A DNA stretch of 8,867 bases, taken from assembly GCA_007130585.1 (NCBI GenBank), contig SLSE01000128.1, positions 1 to 8,867 on the forward strand, written 5' to 3'. Positions within the stretch are counted from its first letter, which is position 1. Every line of letters begins with the position of its first letter. Shown one piece after another: positions 1-5,861 of the stretch. The translations under genes were made by a program, and so were the position numbers. The notes beneath the pieces are model-generated. The model worked only from the letters and a program-made list of their open reading frames with translations. It was not told where the DNA came from and ran no database searches. The DNA is from Syntrophomonadaceae bacterium. GTDB lineage: Bacteria; Bacillota; Dethiobacteria; DTU022.

Positions 1-40
1 AGCATATGATCAAGGATACTAACATAAAGGAGCCTGACTG

Positions 41-727
41 ATGAAACTAGTTTATACCGGTAAAACAAAAGATGTATATGCCCTGGAGGACGGCAATTAC
101 CTGCTTGACTTCAAAGATGACTGTACGGGAGAAAACGGTGTGTTCGACCCGGGCGCCAACCAGGTCGGCTTATCGATTGAAGGGGTGGGCAGGGCCGGCC
201 TGCGCCTGTCAAAGCTGTTTTTTGAGCTTATAGAAGAGCAGGGTATCCCGACCCACTATATCGATGCCAACCTTGAAGATGCAACTATGACCGTTAAGCC
301 TGCAACTCCATTCGGTAACGGGGTTGAAGTAATCTGCCGTTACCGGGCCGTGGGCAGCTTCATGCGCCGCTATGGAATGTATGCTGAAGAAGGTCAGCCC
401 CTGGACGCCTTTGTGGAGTTTACGCTTAAAGACGACGAGCGGCAGGATCCGCCAATCTGTGAAGACGGCCTGGAGATGCTGGGCCTGCTTACGCTGGAGG
501 AGAGCCGGGAGATTAAAGGGTTAACCCGGAAAATATGCGGCATTATAAGGGATAAACTGGCCGAAAAAGGAATCGAGCTTTATGATATCAAGCTTGAATT
601 TGGCCGGGTGTCCGGAAGTGACCGGATTGTTTTAATCGACGAGATCTCCGGCGGCAACATGCGGGCCTTTAAAGAAGGCAGGCGCCTGGAGCCCCTGGAG
701 CTGGAAGAAGCCGCGCTGAGCGGTTAA
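41..727 (+). CDS. Divergent PurC-family (SAICAR synthetase-like) protein
   Basis: The 228-residue product belongs to the SAICAR synthetase (PurC) fold. In classical PurC this cytosolic enzyme uses ATP to join aspartate to CAIR in purine synthesis. The N-terminal YTGKTKDVY matches the PurC GK(A/T)K-VY strand, ICRYRAVGSFMRRYG matches the VVVRN-AAGS-region strand, and YDIKLEFG with IDEIS matches the metal/ATP-binding end. It departs from textbook PurC in three ways. There is an insert-like FDPGANQVG segment near residue 36. The DEISPDTCRLWD motif is replaced by DEISGGNMRAFK. The usual C-terminal tail is shorter. I recall this combination from a distinct clostridial subfamily annotated as PurC. 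No other purine gene is visible beside it. Ribosome binding site TAAAGGAG lies 8 nt before the ATG. The fold assignment is firm; the exact substrate is not. Confidence 0.85.
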   Translation: MKLVYTGKTKDVYALEDGNYLLDFKDDCTGENGVFDPGANQVGLSIEGVGRAGLRLSKLFFELIEEQGIPTHYIDANLEDATMTVKPATPFGNGVEVICRYRAVGSFMRRYGMYAEEGQPLDAFVEFTLKDDERQDPPICEDGLEMLGLLTLEESREIKGLTRKICGIIRDKLAEKGIELYDIKLEFGRVSGSDRIVLIDEISGGNMRAFKEGRRLEPLELEEAALSG

Positions 728-792
728 GTTTAAAGAGGGACGAAACAGTCTTGCGATTTTTCGGAACCGGGTATTTAAGTTTAGATCAAAAA

Positions 793-822
793 GGGGGCGG
801 CCTGCGAGCAGGATAAGCCCCC
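793..822. terminator. GC-rich hairpin, possible terminator
   Basis: GGGGGC (793-798) pairs with GCCCCC (817-822). An inner CCTG/CAGG stem (801-804, 809-812) carries a CGAG loop. On the plus strand, which would serve the PurC-like gene ending 66 bases upstream, the stem is followed only by TCTCCGTTT. On the minus strand the stem is followed by a clean TTTTT, so it is a better intrinsic terminator in that direction, although no minus-strand gene enters it. It may work in both directions. Confidence 0.45.
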
Positions 823-1014
823 TCTCCGTTTAAAAAGCCCAGGGCCGCTTAAAATGCCTTCCTTTTACCGCTGCTCCCGGCATCCCCGGCCGGGAATTTA
901 TTAACCGCGGACCTGCTTTAATTCATGCCTGTAAAGCTTTTTAGGCAAGACAGACCTGCCCGTGATGCCCGCCAGAAGGTAAAAAAAAGGGTTTTCCCCA
1001 TTTATGGCGAATAG

Positions 1015-1043
1015 TAACCAAGTTATTAAAAATGTGTTAAAAT
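1015..1043 (+). promoter_or_regulatory. Putative sigma-A promoter of the M23 peptidase gene
   Basis: Extended -10 element TGTTAAAAT at 1035-1043, with a weak -35 (TAACCA, 1015-1020) at 17-bp spacing. It lies about 90 bases before the preferred start at 1132. The extended -10 element makes up for the poor -35. Confidence 0.4.
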
Positions 1044-1131
1044 AGTTATCCGGGTTTCCAGGATTTCTGCGGGATGAAACTGGTTGGATGGAGATTGACG
1101 TGCCAATTAAGTTTCCGAAAGGATAATGCCT

Positions 1132-2520
1132 ATGATCCGGAGTTTGCTGCCGGAAGCTAAAAGTTGCTGCAGGTATTTCTTGTTTGGATCGGCGCTTTTT
1201 GTTTTGTCCATACTCGGTCTGCACCATTATGCGAACAGCCAGGTGTACGTGGTATTAATGGGTGATCGCGAACTGGGTGTTGTAGAAGACGTTAACGAAG
1301 TTGAAGCTTTCGTCCAGGACCTGACCGAGCGCTGCGGTGATGTATACGGCATGGACCTGGAGTTTGCCGGCGAATTAACCATTGTTCAGGATACCCGCCC
1401 TGATGGCAAAACTGATCCTGAAATGGTTCGCAATAAGATCAGGCAGTATGCCTCTTTTATAGCCGATGCCTACATGATCAATGTAGATGGCGAGCCTTTC
1501 GTCGCGATATCATCTGAAGCGGATCTCGATACGGTGATAGAAGCCCTGCTGGAAGAATATATGTGCGCAGAGAGCACGTCAAATATTTTGGAAGTTGTCC
1601 TCCTGGAAGAACTGGCCCTGCAAAAACACGCTGCTCCTCCCGAGGAAGTACTCAAAGCAGAAGAAGTGGTGGCCCTGCTAAAAGATAACAACAGCGAACC
1701 TATCCAGGTGGCGGACAGCAACCCGGAACCCCCCCTGCGTGGCTCTTTAGGCAGCCGCCACTCCATGGAACGCGATTCCCATTTTTATCAAACTCTTCAA
1801 TTAACAGAAGTAGAGCCGCCTCCCGCCATGGTACAGCCCGAGCCGGCTGACGTTAAAGTTCGCGTGAAAACAGTAGAAGAAATAATTGTTACTGAGCCGG
1901 TCCCGTTTCCGGTCGAGACTGTTTATGATGATAAGATGCCGGAAACAGAAACTGAAGTTACCGTTCCCGGAGTGGAGGGCGAAAAGACAGTTGCTTTCCA
2001 GGTAGTCAGGGAAAACGGGGTTGAAGTTGAAAGGACGGCGGTCAGCGAAGAGATCACTGTAGAACCCGAAACCCAGGTTGAAACAAAAGGCCTTAAAAAA
2101 GAGCCGCCTCCTCCGGCAATCGGCACAGGCAAGTTTGTATGGCCGGTCCAGGGCAGGGGGACAGTATACAACGGGTATAGTTCCGGACACAGGGCTATTG
2201 ACATCCATATAGACCACGGCACCAATGTCCTGGCCGCGGATGCCGGGGTGGTCACTTATTCCGGCTACGGCGGAACCCAGGGTAATTACCTGATTATCCA
2301 TCACGGAGCTTACTGGACTCTTTACCTGCATAACAGCAAACACCTGGTTTCAAAGGGCGACCGGGTCTCCAGGGGGCAGGTAATCGCCAAAGTCGGAGCC
2401 ACCGGCCGGGCTTTCGGACCTCACCTGCATTTCGAAGTGCGCGTCGACGACGGCTCCAGGCAGTGGAACTCTTACTACCAGCACGAGGCTGTTAACCCGA
2501 TGAATTTCTTTAACCGTTAA
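1132..2520 (+). CDS. Membrane-anchored G5 + M23 (LytM) peptidase
   Basis: A cell-surface zinc metallopeptidase predicted to cut peptidoglycan cross-bridges or stem peptides. Residue numbers count from the ATG at 1126. One N-terminal hydrophobic segment (about 17-32, after a short basic tail) is a signal anchor. A roughly 200-residue acidic extracytoplasmic region of unknown fold follows. A G5 domain covers about 243-323, a stalk-like module common in Firmicute wall hydrolases. A proline-rich linker leads to an M23 domain at about 337-464. The zinc ligands and catalytic residues are intact: H355 and D359 (HRAID), H402 (LYLHN), and H433/H435 (HLHFE). An active enzyme is therefore likely. GAAAGGA lies only 2 nt before the ATG at 1126 but 8 nt before the in-frame ATG at 1132, so I prefer 1132. 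The gene ends opposite the cupin gene, with an inverted repeat between them. Confidence 0.92.
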   Translation: MIRSLLPEAKSCCRYFLFGSALFVLSILGLHHYANSQVYVVLMGDRELGVVEDVNEVEAFVQDLTERCGDVYGMDLEFAGELTIVQDTRPDGKTDPEMVRNKIRQYASFIADAYMINVDGEPFVAISSEADLDTVIEALLEEYMCAESTSNILEVVLLEELALQKHAAPPEEVLKAEEVVALLKDNNSEPIQVADSNPEPPLRGSLGSRHSMERDSHFYQTLQLTEVEPPPAMVQPEPADVKVRVKTVEEIIVTEPVPFPVETVYDDKMPETETEVTVPGVEGEKTVAFQVVRENGVEVERTAVSEEITVEPETQVETKGLKKEPPPPAIGTGKFVWPVQGRGTVYNGYSSGHRAIDIHIDHGTNVLAADAGVVTYSGYGGTQGNYLIIHHGAYWTLYLHNSKHLVSKGDRVSRGQVIAKVGATGRAFGPHLHFEVRVDDGSRQWNSYYQHEAVNPMNFFNR

Positions 2521-2524
2521 TCCC

Positions 2525-2600
2525 GTAGCAGGGGGACGGAGTTGTTGCTACATCCTACTGTGTTTCCCTTTATGTAGCAACAACTCCGTCCCCCTGCTAC
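2525..2600. repeat. Perfect inverted pair of 28-bp REP-like units
   Basis: The left arm (2525-2552) and right arm (2573-2600) are exact reverse complements over 28 bp, separated by a 20-nt spacer. Each arm starts with GTAGCA and ends with TGCTAC plus A, so each can also form its own 6-bp-footed hairpin. The left arm matches the copy upstream of the RAYT gene (6871-6898) at 27 of 28 positions. This layout, two head-to-head palindromic units in a gap between convergent genes, resembles a BIME built from REP sequences. In RNA it would form a very stable stem that could protect or end both mRNAs. No T-run follows on either strand, so it is not a typical intrinsic terminator. Confidence 0.85.
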
Positions 2601-2607
2601 AAAGCTG

Positions 2608-2940
2608 TTAGAGGTAGTCTTCTCGTACCGGGGAAAAAACTTCAATTACTACTGTATCTTCAACAACCTGCGCGCCGTGCTCCACGTCAGGCCTTATGCA
2701 CCAGCTGTCCCCGGCGCTCACTTCCCGCTCATCGCCGTCAATCGTAAAAAGAAGCTTTCCCGACAACAGGAAGCCGGTTTGTTCGTGAGGGTGGCTGTGC
2801 AGGGGAAGCGTGGTATTCTTATCCAGCTGAAATTTACACAGCACAGTACTTTCCCCGTGAACAAGGGTTTTCCGCCGTATGCCTTCCATCATCGAGACAT
2901 AGCTGCCATCCTGATCGCTGTATAGCATATAGTTATTCAA
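2608..2940 (-). CDS. KdgF-like single-domain cupin protein
   Basis: A 110-residue single cupin barrel. Cupin motif 1 is seen as LPLHSHPHEQTG (ligands H48, H50, with E53/Q54), and motif 2 as AGDSWCIRPDVEHG (H88). These residues would hold one divalent metal. The length, the HSHPHEQ signature and the ending VFSPVREDYL resemble KdgF, which linearises unsaturated uronates released from pectin or alginate. That is a family resemblance only: no pectin or alginate genes are near, so a general sugar-binding or sensing cupin is equally possible. The start is TTG at 2940, 7 nt after GGGGAGG. The gene converges with the M23 peptidase gene and is separated from the thioesterase gene upstream by 114 bp containing a hairpin, so it is probably transcribed on its own. 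Confidence 0.85.
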   Translation of the reverse strand: MNNYMLYSDQDGSYVSMMEGIRRKTLVHGESTVLCKFQLDKNTTLPLHSHPHEQTGFLLSGKLLFTIDGDEREVSAGDSWCIRPDVEHGAQVVEDTVVIEVFSPVREDYL

Positions 2941-3034
2941 GCCTGTTCCTCCCCGTGCTGTATGTTGAAAGCTACTGCTAAAACAAGCAAAGCAAAACTT
3001 ACTTGAGCTTAAAGCAGGGTAACTGCGCTTTGCT

Positions 3035-3054
3035 GCCCGGCCTTTTGGGCGGGC
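3035..3054 (-). terminator. Hairpin directly after the thioesterase stop codon
   Basis: GCCCGGCC (3035-3042) and GGGCGGGC (3047-3054) pair with one G-G mismatch around a TTTT loop. The stem begins right at the thioesterase stop codon. No T-run follows on the minus strand, so this could be an RNA-stabilising or weak termination hairpin rather than a standard terminator. Confidence 0.35.
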
Positions 3055-3540
3055 TTACTCCTGCTCTTCGCTTTCTCTTTTCCGCTCTTCCAGCCTGATC
3101 TTCCGTCTCTTTTCCGCCTCCCGGTGACGTCTTTTTTCCCTTTCTGTTCCTAAAATAAGGGGCGGAACATTTGCAGGTTTTCCGTCGCTGCCCAGGGCCA
3201 CAAAGGTTAGATAAGCCGAAGCTGTATGACGTACTTCACCGGTAAGGAAATTTTCTGCTTCGACCCTGGCCCCGATTTCCATGGAAGAAGTGCCCACATA
3301 GTTAATTGATGCATTTACTTTCAGAAGATCACCTACATATACCGGGCTGTGGAAATCCAGCCTGTCGATCGAAGCGGTCACCACGTTACTGGCGGAATGG
3401 CGCCCGGCAACTATTCCCGCCGTTGTGTCTATCATTCTCATTATAGTTCCGCCGTGGACATTGCCGGCCAGGTTTGCATCTGCCTGGGTCATTTGCTGGA
3501 CAATGAATAGACGACTTTCCTTAACAGTTTTTCCTTCCAT
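3055..3540 (-). CDS. Hotdog-fold acyl-CoA thioesterase (YkhA/YciA type)
   Basis: A cytosolic enzyme predicted to hydrolyse acyl-CoA thioesters to free acid and CoA. About the first 125 residues form one hotdog domain of the YkhA/YciA/BACH group. The signature ANLAGNVHGGTIMRMID carries the family's conserved Asn and Asp around the active site, followed by TASIDRLDFHSPVYVGD and TASAYLTFVAL. The product then adds a 30-residue, strongly charged Arg/Lys/Glu tail (EREKRRHREAEKRRK onward) that looks helical. A TTG lies upstream at 3546, but GGGAGGA abuts it with no spacer and sits 6 nt before the ATG at 3540, so I choose ATG and 161 residues. The start lies within 20 bp of the end of the ferredoxin-like gene, which implies co-transcription. 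The acyl substrate cannot be told from sequence. Confidence 0.9.
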   Translation of the reverse strand: MEGKTVKESRLFIVQQMTQADANLAGNVHGGTIMRMIDTTAGIVAGRHSASNVVTASIDRLDFHSPVYVGDLLKVNASINYVGTSSMEIGARVEAENFLTGEVRHTASAYLTFVALGSDGKPANVPPLILGTEREKRRHREAEKRRKIRLEERKRESEEQE

Positions 3541-3558
3541 GCTCAATCCTCCCTTTAT

Positions 3559-4410
3559 CTACCATAGATTGGCTGCTGCGGGCATTTCCGCCCGGTTTCT
3601 TAAAAAAATGGCATTTTTGGTGCATTGAATCCGGCAGATCCCGCATCCGTAGCACTTTAACGGATCAATTGTGACCTTTTCACCGGCCAGGCTATACCTG
3701 ATCGCCCCAAACTGGCAGGACTTGATACAGGCGCGGCAGCCGTTGCACAGGTCTGCGTCAACTTCGCCAACATATTCTGCCCGGAACATTGATCGGTAGG
3801 ATTTTGACAGGGCTCTCATGGCCAGGCAGTCCAGATCGCAGTTACAGATTCCGCCGATAAAAGGAGTCACAAAAGTCCACACGGTGTGAATCAGGCCTCT
3901 TTTTTCCATCTCCCGGAACTGCTCGAGGGCCTTATCTGCCGGAACAGATTCCAGCCCGCCGGTGTGCGGGCCGGTCAGGTAATCGGCGCCGATTGATTCA
4001 ATGAGCCTGCCCAGTTCTGTTTCTTCTCCCGGTTCCATGCTGATCCCGTAACAGTAACGTTGCTCAGAACCAACTGTAACATGCCGGCAGACGCAGGGCA
4101 GCCTGACTATAGAGTTGACAAATCCGAAGATTTCTTCAATGTCTTCCAGGGGCAGGACCTGCCCGTAGTGACTTTTTTTCTGCCGGTTTACAATAACAGG
4201 TTTAACTGCCGACCGGACAAAAGCTGGCAGCCGGTTCAAGTCATCAAGGCGGGCAATATTTGCTTCCTTTTTATGTGGTTCACGAAAAAAGTCCTGGATA
4301 TAGCGGCGTCGGCTCAAATCGCTTAATAAATCCTCGGAATAATTCTGTGCCTGCAGATACCATTTTTCGCCTTCGCCATGTTTGTGGCAAAACTCGCACA
4401 CTGCAATCAA
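3559..4410 (-). CDS. Multi-cysteine ferredoxin-like [4Fe-4S] protein
   Basis: A 283-residue soluble protein with no membrane segment. The C-terminal third is a bacterial 2[4Fe-4S] ferredoxin domain with two intact motifs: C222-x2-C225-x2-C228-x3-C232 and C253-x2-C256-x2-C259-x3-C263. Further cysteines precede it: CEFCHKHG at 5-12, CVCRH at 106-110 with C120, and CNCDLDC at 189-195. These could hold one or two more metal sites. An electron-transfer or redox-sensing role is likely; the partner is unknown. The TTG start at 4410 has no clear Shine-Dalgarno. Its first bases (TTGA) overlap the stop of a short upstream frame, which would fit translational coupling. A GTG three codons further in is an alternative. 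The thioesterase follows within 20 bp, so the two probably share an mRNA. The family is recognised only in general terms. Confidence 0.8.
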   Translation of the reverse strand: MIAVCEFCHKHGEGEKWYLQAQNYSEDLLSDLSRRRYIQDFFREPHKKEANIARLDDLNRLPAFVRSAVKPVIVNRQKKSHYGQVLPLEDIEEIFGFVNSIVRLPCVCRHVTVGSEQRYCYGISMEPGEETELGRLIESIGADYLTGPHTGGLESVPADKALEQFREMEKRGLIHTVWTFVTPFIGGICNCDLDCLAMRALSKSYRSMFRAEYVGEVDADLCNGCRACIKSCQFGAIRYSLAGEKVTIDPLKCYGCGICRIQCTKNAIFLRNRAEMPAAANLW

Positions 4411-4481
4411 CCCATTTTCTGTATGGAATTTACACTATTAGCTTCCGCCGCCGGCGGAATGATCAGCGAAAAGCTCAGCAT
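4407..4481 (-). CDS. Possible 24-codon coupling ORF before the Fe-S gene
   Basis: ATG at 4481 overlaps the TGA of the preceding mini-ORF (ATGCTGA). The frame reads 24 codons, including SFSLIIPPAAEANS, and stops in TGA, overlapping the TTG start of the Fe-S gene (TTGA). A 7-bp hairpin (TTCCGCC/GGCGGAA, 4443-4459) lies inside it. It has no ribosome binding site of its own. Its only support is position, so it may be a coupling device or chance. Confidence 0.2.
   Translation of the reverse strand: MLSFSLIIPPAAEANSVNSIQKMG
4443..4459. repeat. Short GC-rich inverted repeat
   Basis: TTCCGCC and GGCGGAA form a 7-bp stem with a GCC loop. It lies between the tiny signal-like peptide and the Fe-S gene on the minus strand. 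It could be an RNA hairpin affecting read-through. No T-run follows. Confidence 0.4.
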
Positions 4482-4543
4482 CCTGCTGCCGATAGCAGGG
4501 TTAAAGCGGTAATTATCACGATAAAAGCAATGTGTTTTAGCAA
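4475..4543 (-). CDS. Possible 22-residue signal-like peptide
   Basis: A very short frame from TTG at 4543, preceded at 7 nt by AAGGAGG, the best ribosome binding site in this part of the window. The peptide starts MLKHIAFIVII, continues through a hydrophobic core (TALTLL) and ends SAAGC directly before TGA. It therefore looks like a lipoprotein signal peptide cut off exactly at the lipobox cysteine. It could be a leader peptide, a tiny membrane lipopeptide, or the remains of a lipoprotein gene. No homologue is recalled. Support rests on the ribosome binding site and the hydrophobic pattern only. Confidence 0.35.
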   Translation of the reverse strand: MLKHIAFIVIITALTLLSAAGC

Positions 4544-4621
4544 CGCGCCGCCTCCTTAAAAACATTTCTGTTTTTATGCTAATTTCTTTTTTGCCTTCCG
4601 AAATCCTTTTAAAAAACCAAC

Positions 4622-4651
4622 TTGCTTTATTAATCTGCCAGGCAGTAAAAT
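4622..4651 (+). promoter_or_regulatory. Putative promoter of the PanE-like gene
   Basis: TTGCTT (4622-4627) and TAAAAT (4646-4651) are spaced 18 bp apart, about 75 bases before the ATG at 4726. The spacer holds the short palindrome CTGCC-A-GGCAG (4635-4645), which could be an operator half-site pair. Moderate match only. Confidence 0.35.
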
Positions 4652-4725
4652 AATGGTGCAAGGGAATTAGTCGAACATTCCCCGGGATTTAGTTTTTCCA
4701 GGCGCAGGGAAAGGATGGGTTTGTA

Positions 4726-5700
4726 ATGGCTGAAGCAGTTAAGGGGATGAAAATCCTGGTATTCGGGGCCGGGGTTCTGGGCAGTCTTTACGCCGCCAGG
4801 CTGCAGGACGCCGGCCATAATGTAACCGTTGTGGCACGGGGGAAGCGCTACGAAGACGTCAAAAAACACGGAATTATTCTGGAATACTTCGATAGTAAAG
4901 AGCAGACCTCGACTGCGGTGAAAGTGCTTGATTCCATGCCGGTCGGGGAATATTATGATTTTTGCCTGGTTCCCGTGCAGAAGATTCAGCTCGAATCGGC
5001 CCTGGAAGCGCTGGCAGCGAACCGTAAAATACCAACATTCCTGTTCATGGTCAATAATGCTGAAGGACCTCAGGCGATGATCGATGCGCTGGGGCGGGAT
5101 AGGGTAGTGCTCGGTTTTGCCAATGCGGGCGGAGAACGCGACGGACCCCTGGTTCGCCTGATGATGGTAAAAAGAAAGGGTATTACAGTTGGAGAACTGG
5201 ATGGTGAAATAAGCCAGCGCCTGGAAGCGATTGCTGATGCCTTCAGGGCAGCCGGTATAAAGGTTGAGTTCAGTCGTAACATTGACGCCTGGCTGCGCTA
5301 CCACGTGGCGCTGGTTGGCCCCCTGGCCAGTGCCATGTACATGGCCGGGTCTTCAAATTATGAACTGGCCCGCAAACCGGGGATTATAAGAAAGGGCCTG
5401 CGTGCCGTAAGAGAAGCATTTCAGGTGCTTCGCGCCAATGGATTCCCGGTTGAACCGCCGGCACTTAAAGTAATGCCGCTCGTGCCTGATTTTATCTTTG
5501 TCCCGCTTATAAGGCGATTGTTAAATACTGAACTGCTGGATATCGGTGGGGCCAGGCATGCCAGGAATGCCCGCTCCGAGATGATCAGGTTAAACGAAGA
5601 ACTTTTCGCCCTGGCTGAAAAGGCAGGAGTGGACACACCGACGTTAAGGGAATTGCACCGGTATTCTGATCCTGAAGCGGCCCCAGGTACTGAAGTTTGA
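4726..5700 (+). CDS. Ketopantoate reductase (PanE/ApbA) family dehydrogenase
   Basis: A 324-residue cytosolic NAD(P)-dependent oxidoreductase. The Rossmann domain starts with MKILVFGAGVLGS (glycines 14, 16 and 19) and TVVARG; the C-terminal helical domain is of the PanE type. PanE itself reduces ketopantoate in pantothenate and CoA synthesis. The catalytic segment does not fit that reaction. E. coli PanE has Lys176 and Asn residues in WRKLAVN; here the same stretch, W189 onward, reads WLRYHVALVGPLA, with Arg for Lys and Ala and Gly for the asparagines. The product is thus probably a family member acting on another substrate, or a non-catalytic NADP binder. No pantothenate genes are nearby. 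The start at 4726 has AAGGA 10 nt upstream. The in-frame ATG at 4747 has AAGGGG directly abutting it, so it is less likely. Confidence 0.8.
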   Translation: MAEAVKGMKILVFGAGVLGSLYAARLQDAGHNVTVVARGKRYEDVKKHGIILEYFDSKEQTSTAVKVLDSMPVGEYYDFCLVPVQKIQLESALEALAANRKIPTFLFMVNNAEGPQAMIDALGRDRVVLGFANAGGERDGPLVRLMMVKRKGITVGELDGEISQRLEAIADAFRAAGIKVEFSRNIDAWLRYHVALVGPLASAMYMAGSSNYELARKPGIIRKGLRAVREAFQVLRANGFPVEPPALKVMPLVPDFIFVPLIRRLLNTELLDIGGARHARNARSEMIRLNEELFALAEKAGVDTPTLRELHRYSDPEAAPGTEV

Positions 5701-5778
5701 CAGTGTGCCGGCCCTGCAAAGATCTTACGTCCGGTGTTGAAAAATTATTAATTCTAAACACAGATTTGCCCCTCATGT

Positions 5779-5792
5779 GACACATATGTGTC
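5779..5792. promoter_or_regulatory. 14-bp perfect palindrome, candidate operator
   Basis: GACACATATGTGTC reads the same on both strands. It overlaps the -35 position of the promoter whose extended -10 lies at 5810-5818, so a dimeric regulator bound here would compete with RNA polymerase. The regulator is unknown. It is not a good CRP/FNR site. Confidence 0.45.
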
Positions 5793-5818
5793 CATCTAAC
5801 CCTCTAAAATGTTAATAT
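5789..5818 (+). promoter_or_regulatory. Extended -10 promoter of the ARPP-1 gene
   Basis: TGTTAATAT (5810-5818) is an extended -10. TGTCCA (5789-5794) is a weak -35 at 18-bp spacing. Transcription from here would begin near 5825, downstream of the ATG at 5817, which supports the later start at 5862. Confidence 0.5.
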
Positions 5819-5861
5819 GGCCGGTATTAACTGGCAAATTAAATTGAGAGGGTTGATCACG

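Larger units (their letters stand above)
728..1131. other. Gene-free region between PurC-like and M23 genes
   Basis: About 400 bases with no convincing gene on either strand. Minus-strand reading frames here lack a ribosome binding site and have biased composition. Visible contents are a GC-rich hairpin at 793-822, a smaller CCCGGC/GCCGGG hairpin at 876-894 without a T-run, an extended -10 promoter around 1035-1043, and the ribosome binding site GAAAGGA at 1117-1123 of the next gene. Confidence 0.6.

Noticed and set aside
901..1227. 108-codon minus-strand frame
   Set aside because: No ribosome binding site, overlaps the start of the M23 gene, and has no recognisable features.
1801..2343. 180-codon minus-strand frame opposite the M23 gene
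   Set aside because: It lies wholly antisense to a well-supported gene and its sequence mirrors the codon pattern of the plus-strand domain.
2525..2600. Inverted repeat as an ordinary Rho-independent terminator
   Set aside because: No T-run on either strand, and the arms match the unit beside the RAYT gene, so a REP-type repeat explains it better.
4475..4477. TGA after the SAAGC cysteine as a selenocysteine codon
   Set aside because: The following frame soon hits another stop (TGA after GCTTTTCGC), so read-through would add only a few residues.
4407..4661. 84-codon minus-strand frame upstream of the Fe-S gene
   Set aside because: Its start has no ribosome binding site, it reads through the AAGGAGG of the mini-ORF as an Arg run, and its composition is not protein-like. 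Only its last 24 codons have positional interest.
5817..5861. Upstream in-frame ATG giving a 345-residue ARPP-1 protein
   Set aside because: The ATG lies in the extended -10 element and has no ribosome binding site; the conserved family start fits 5862.
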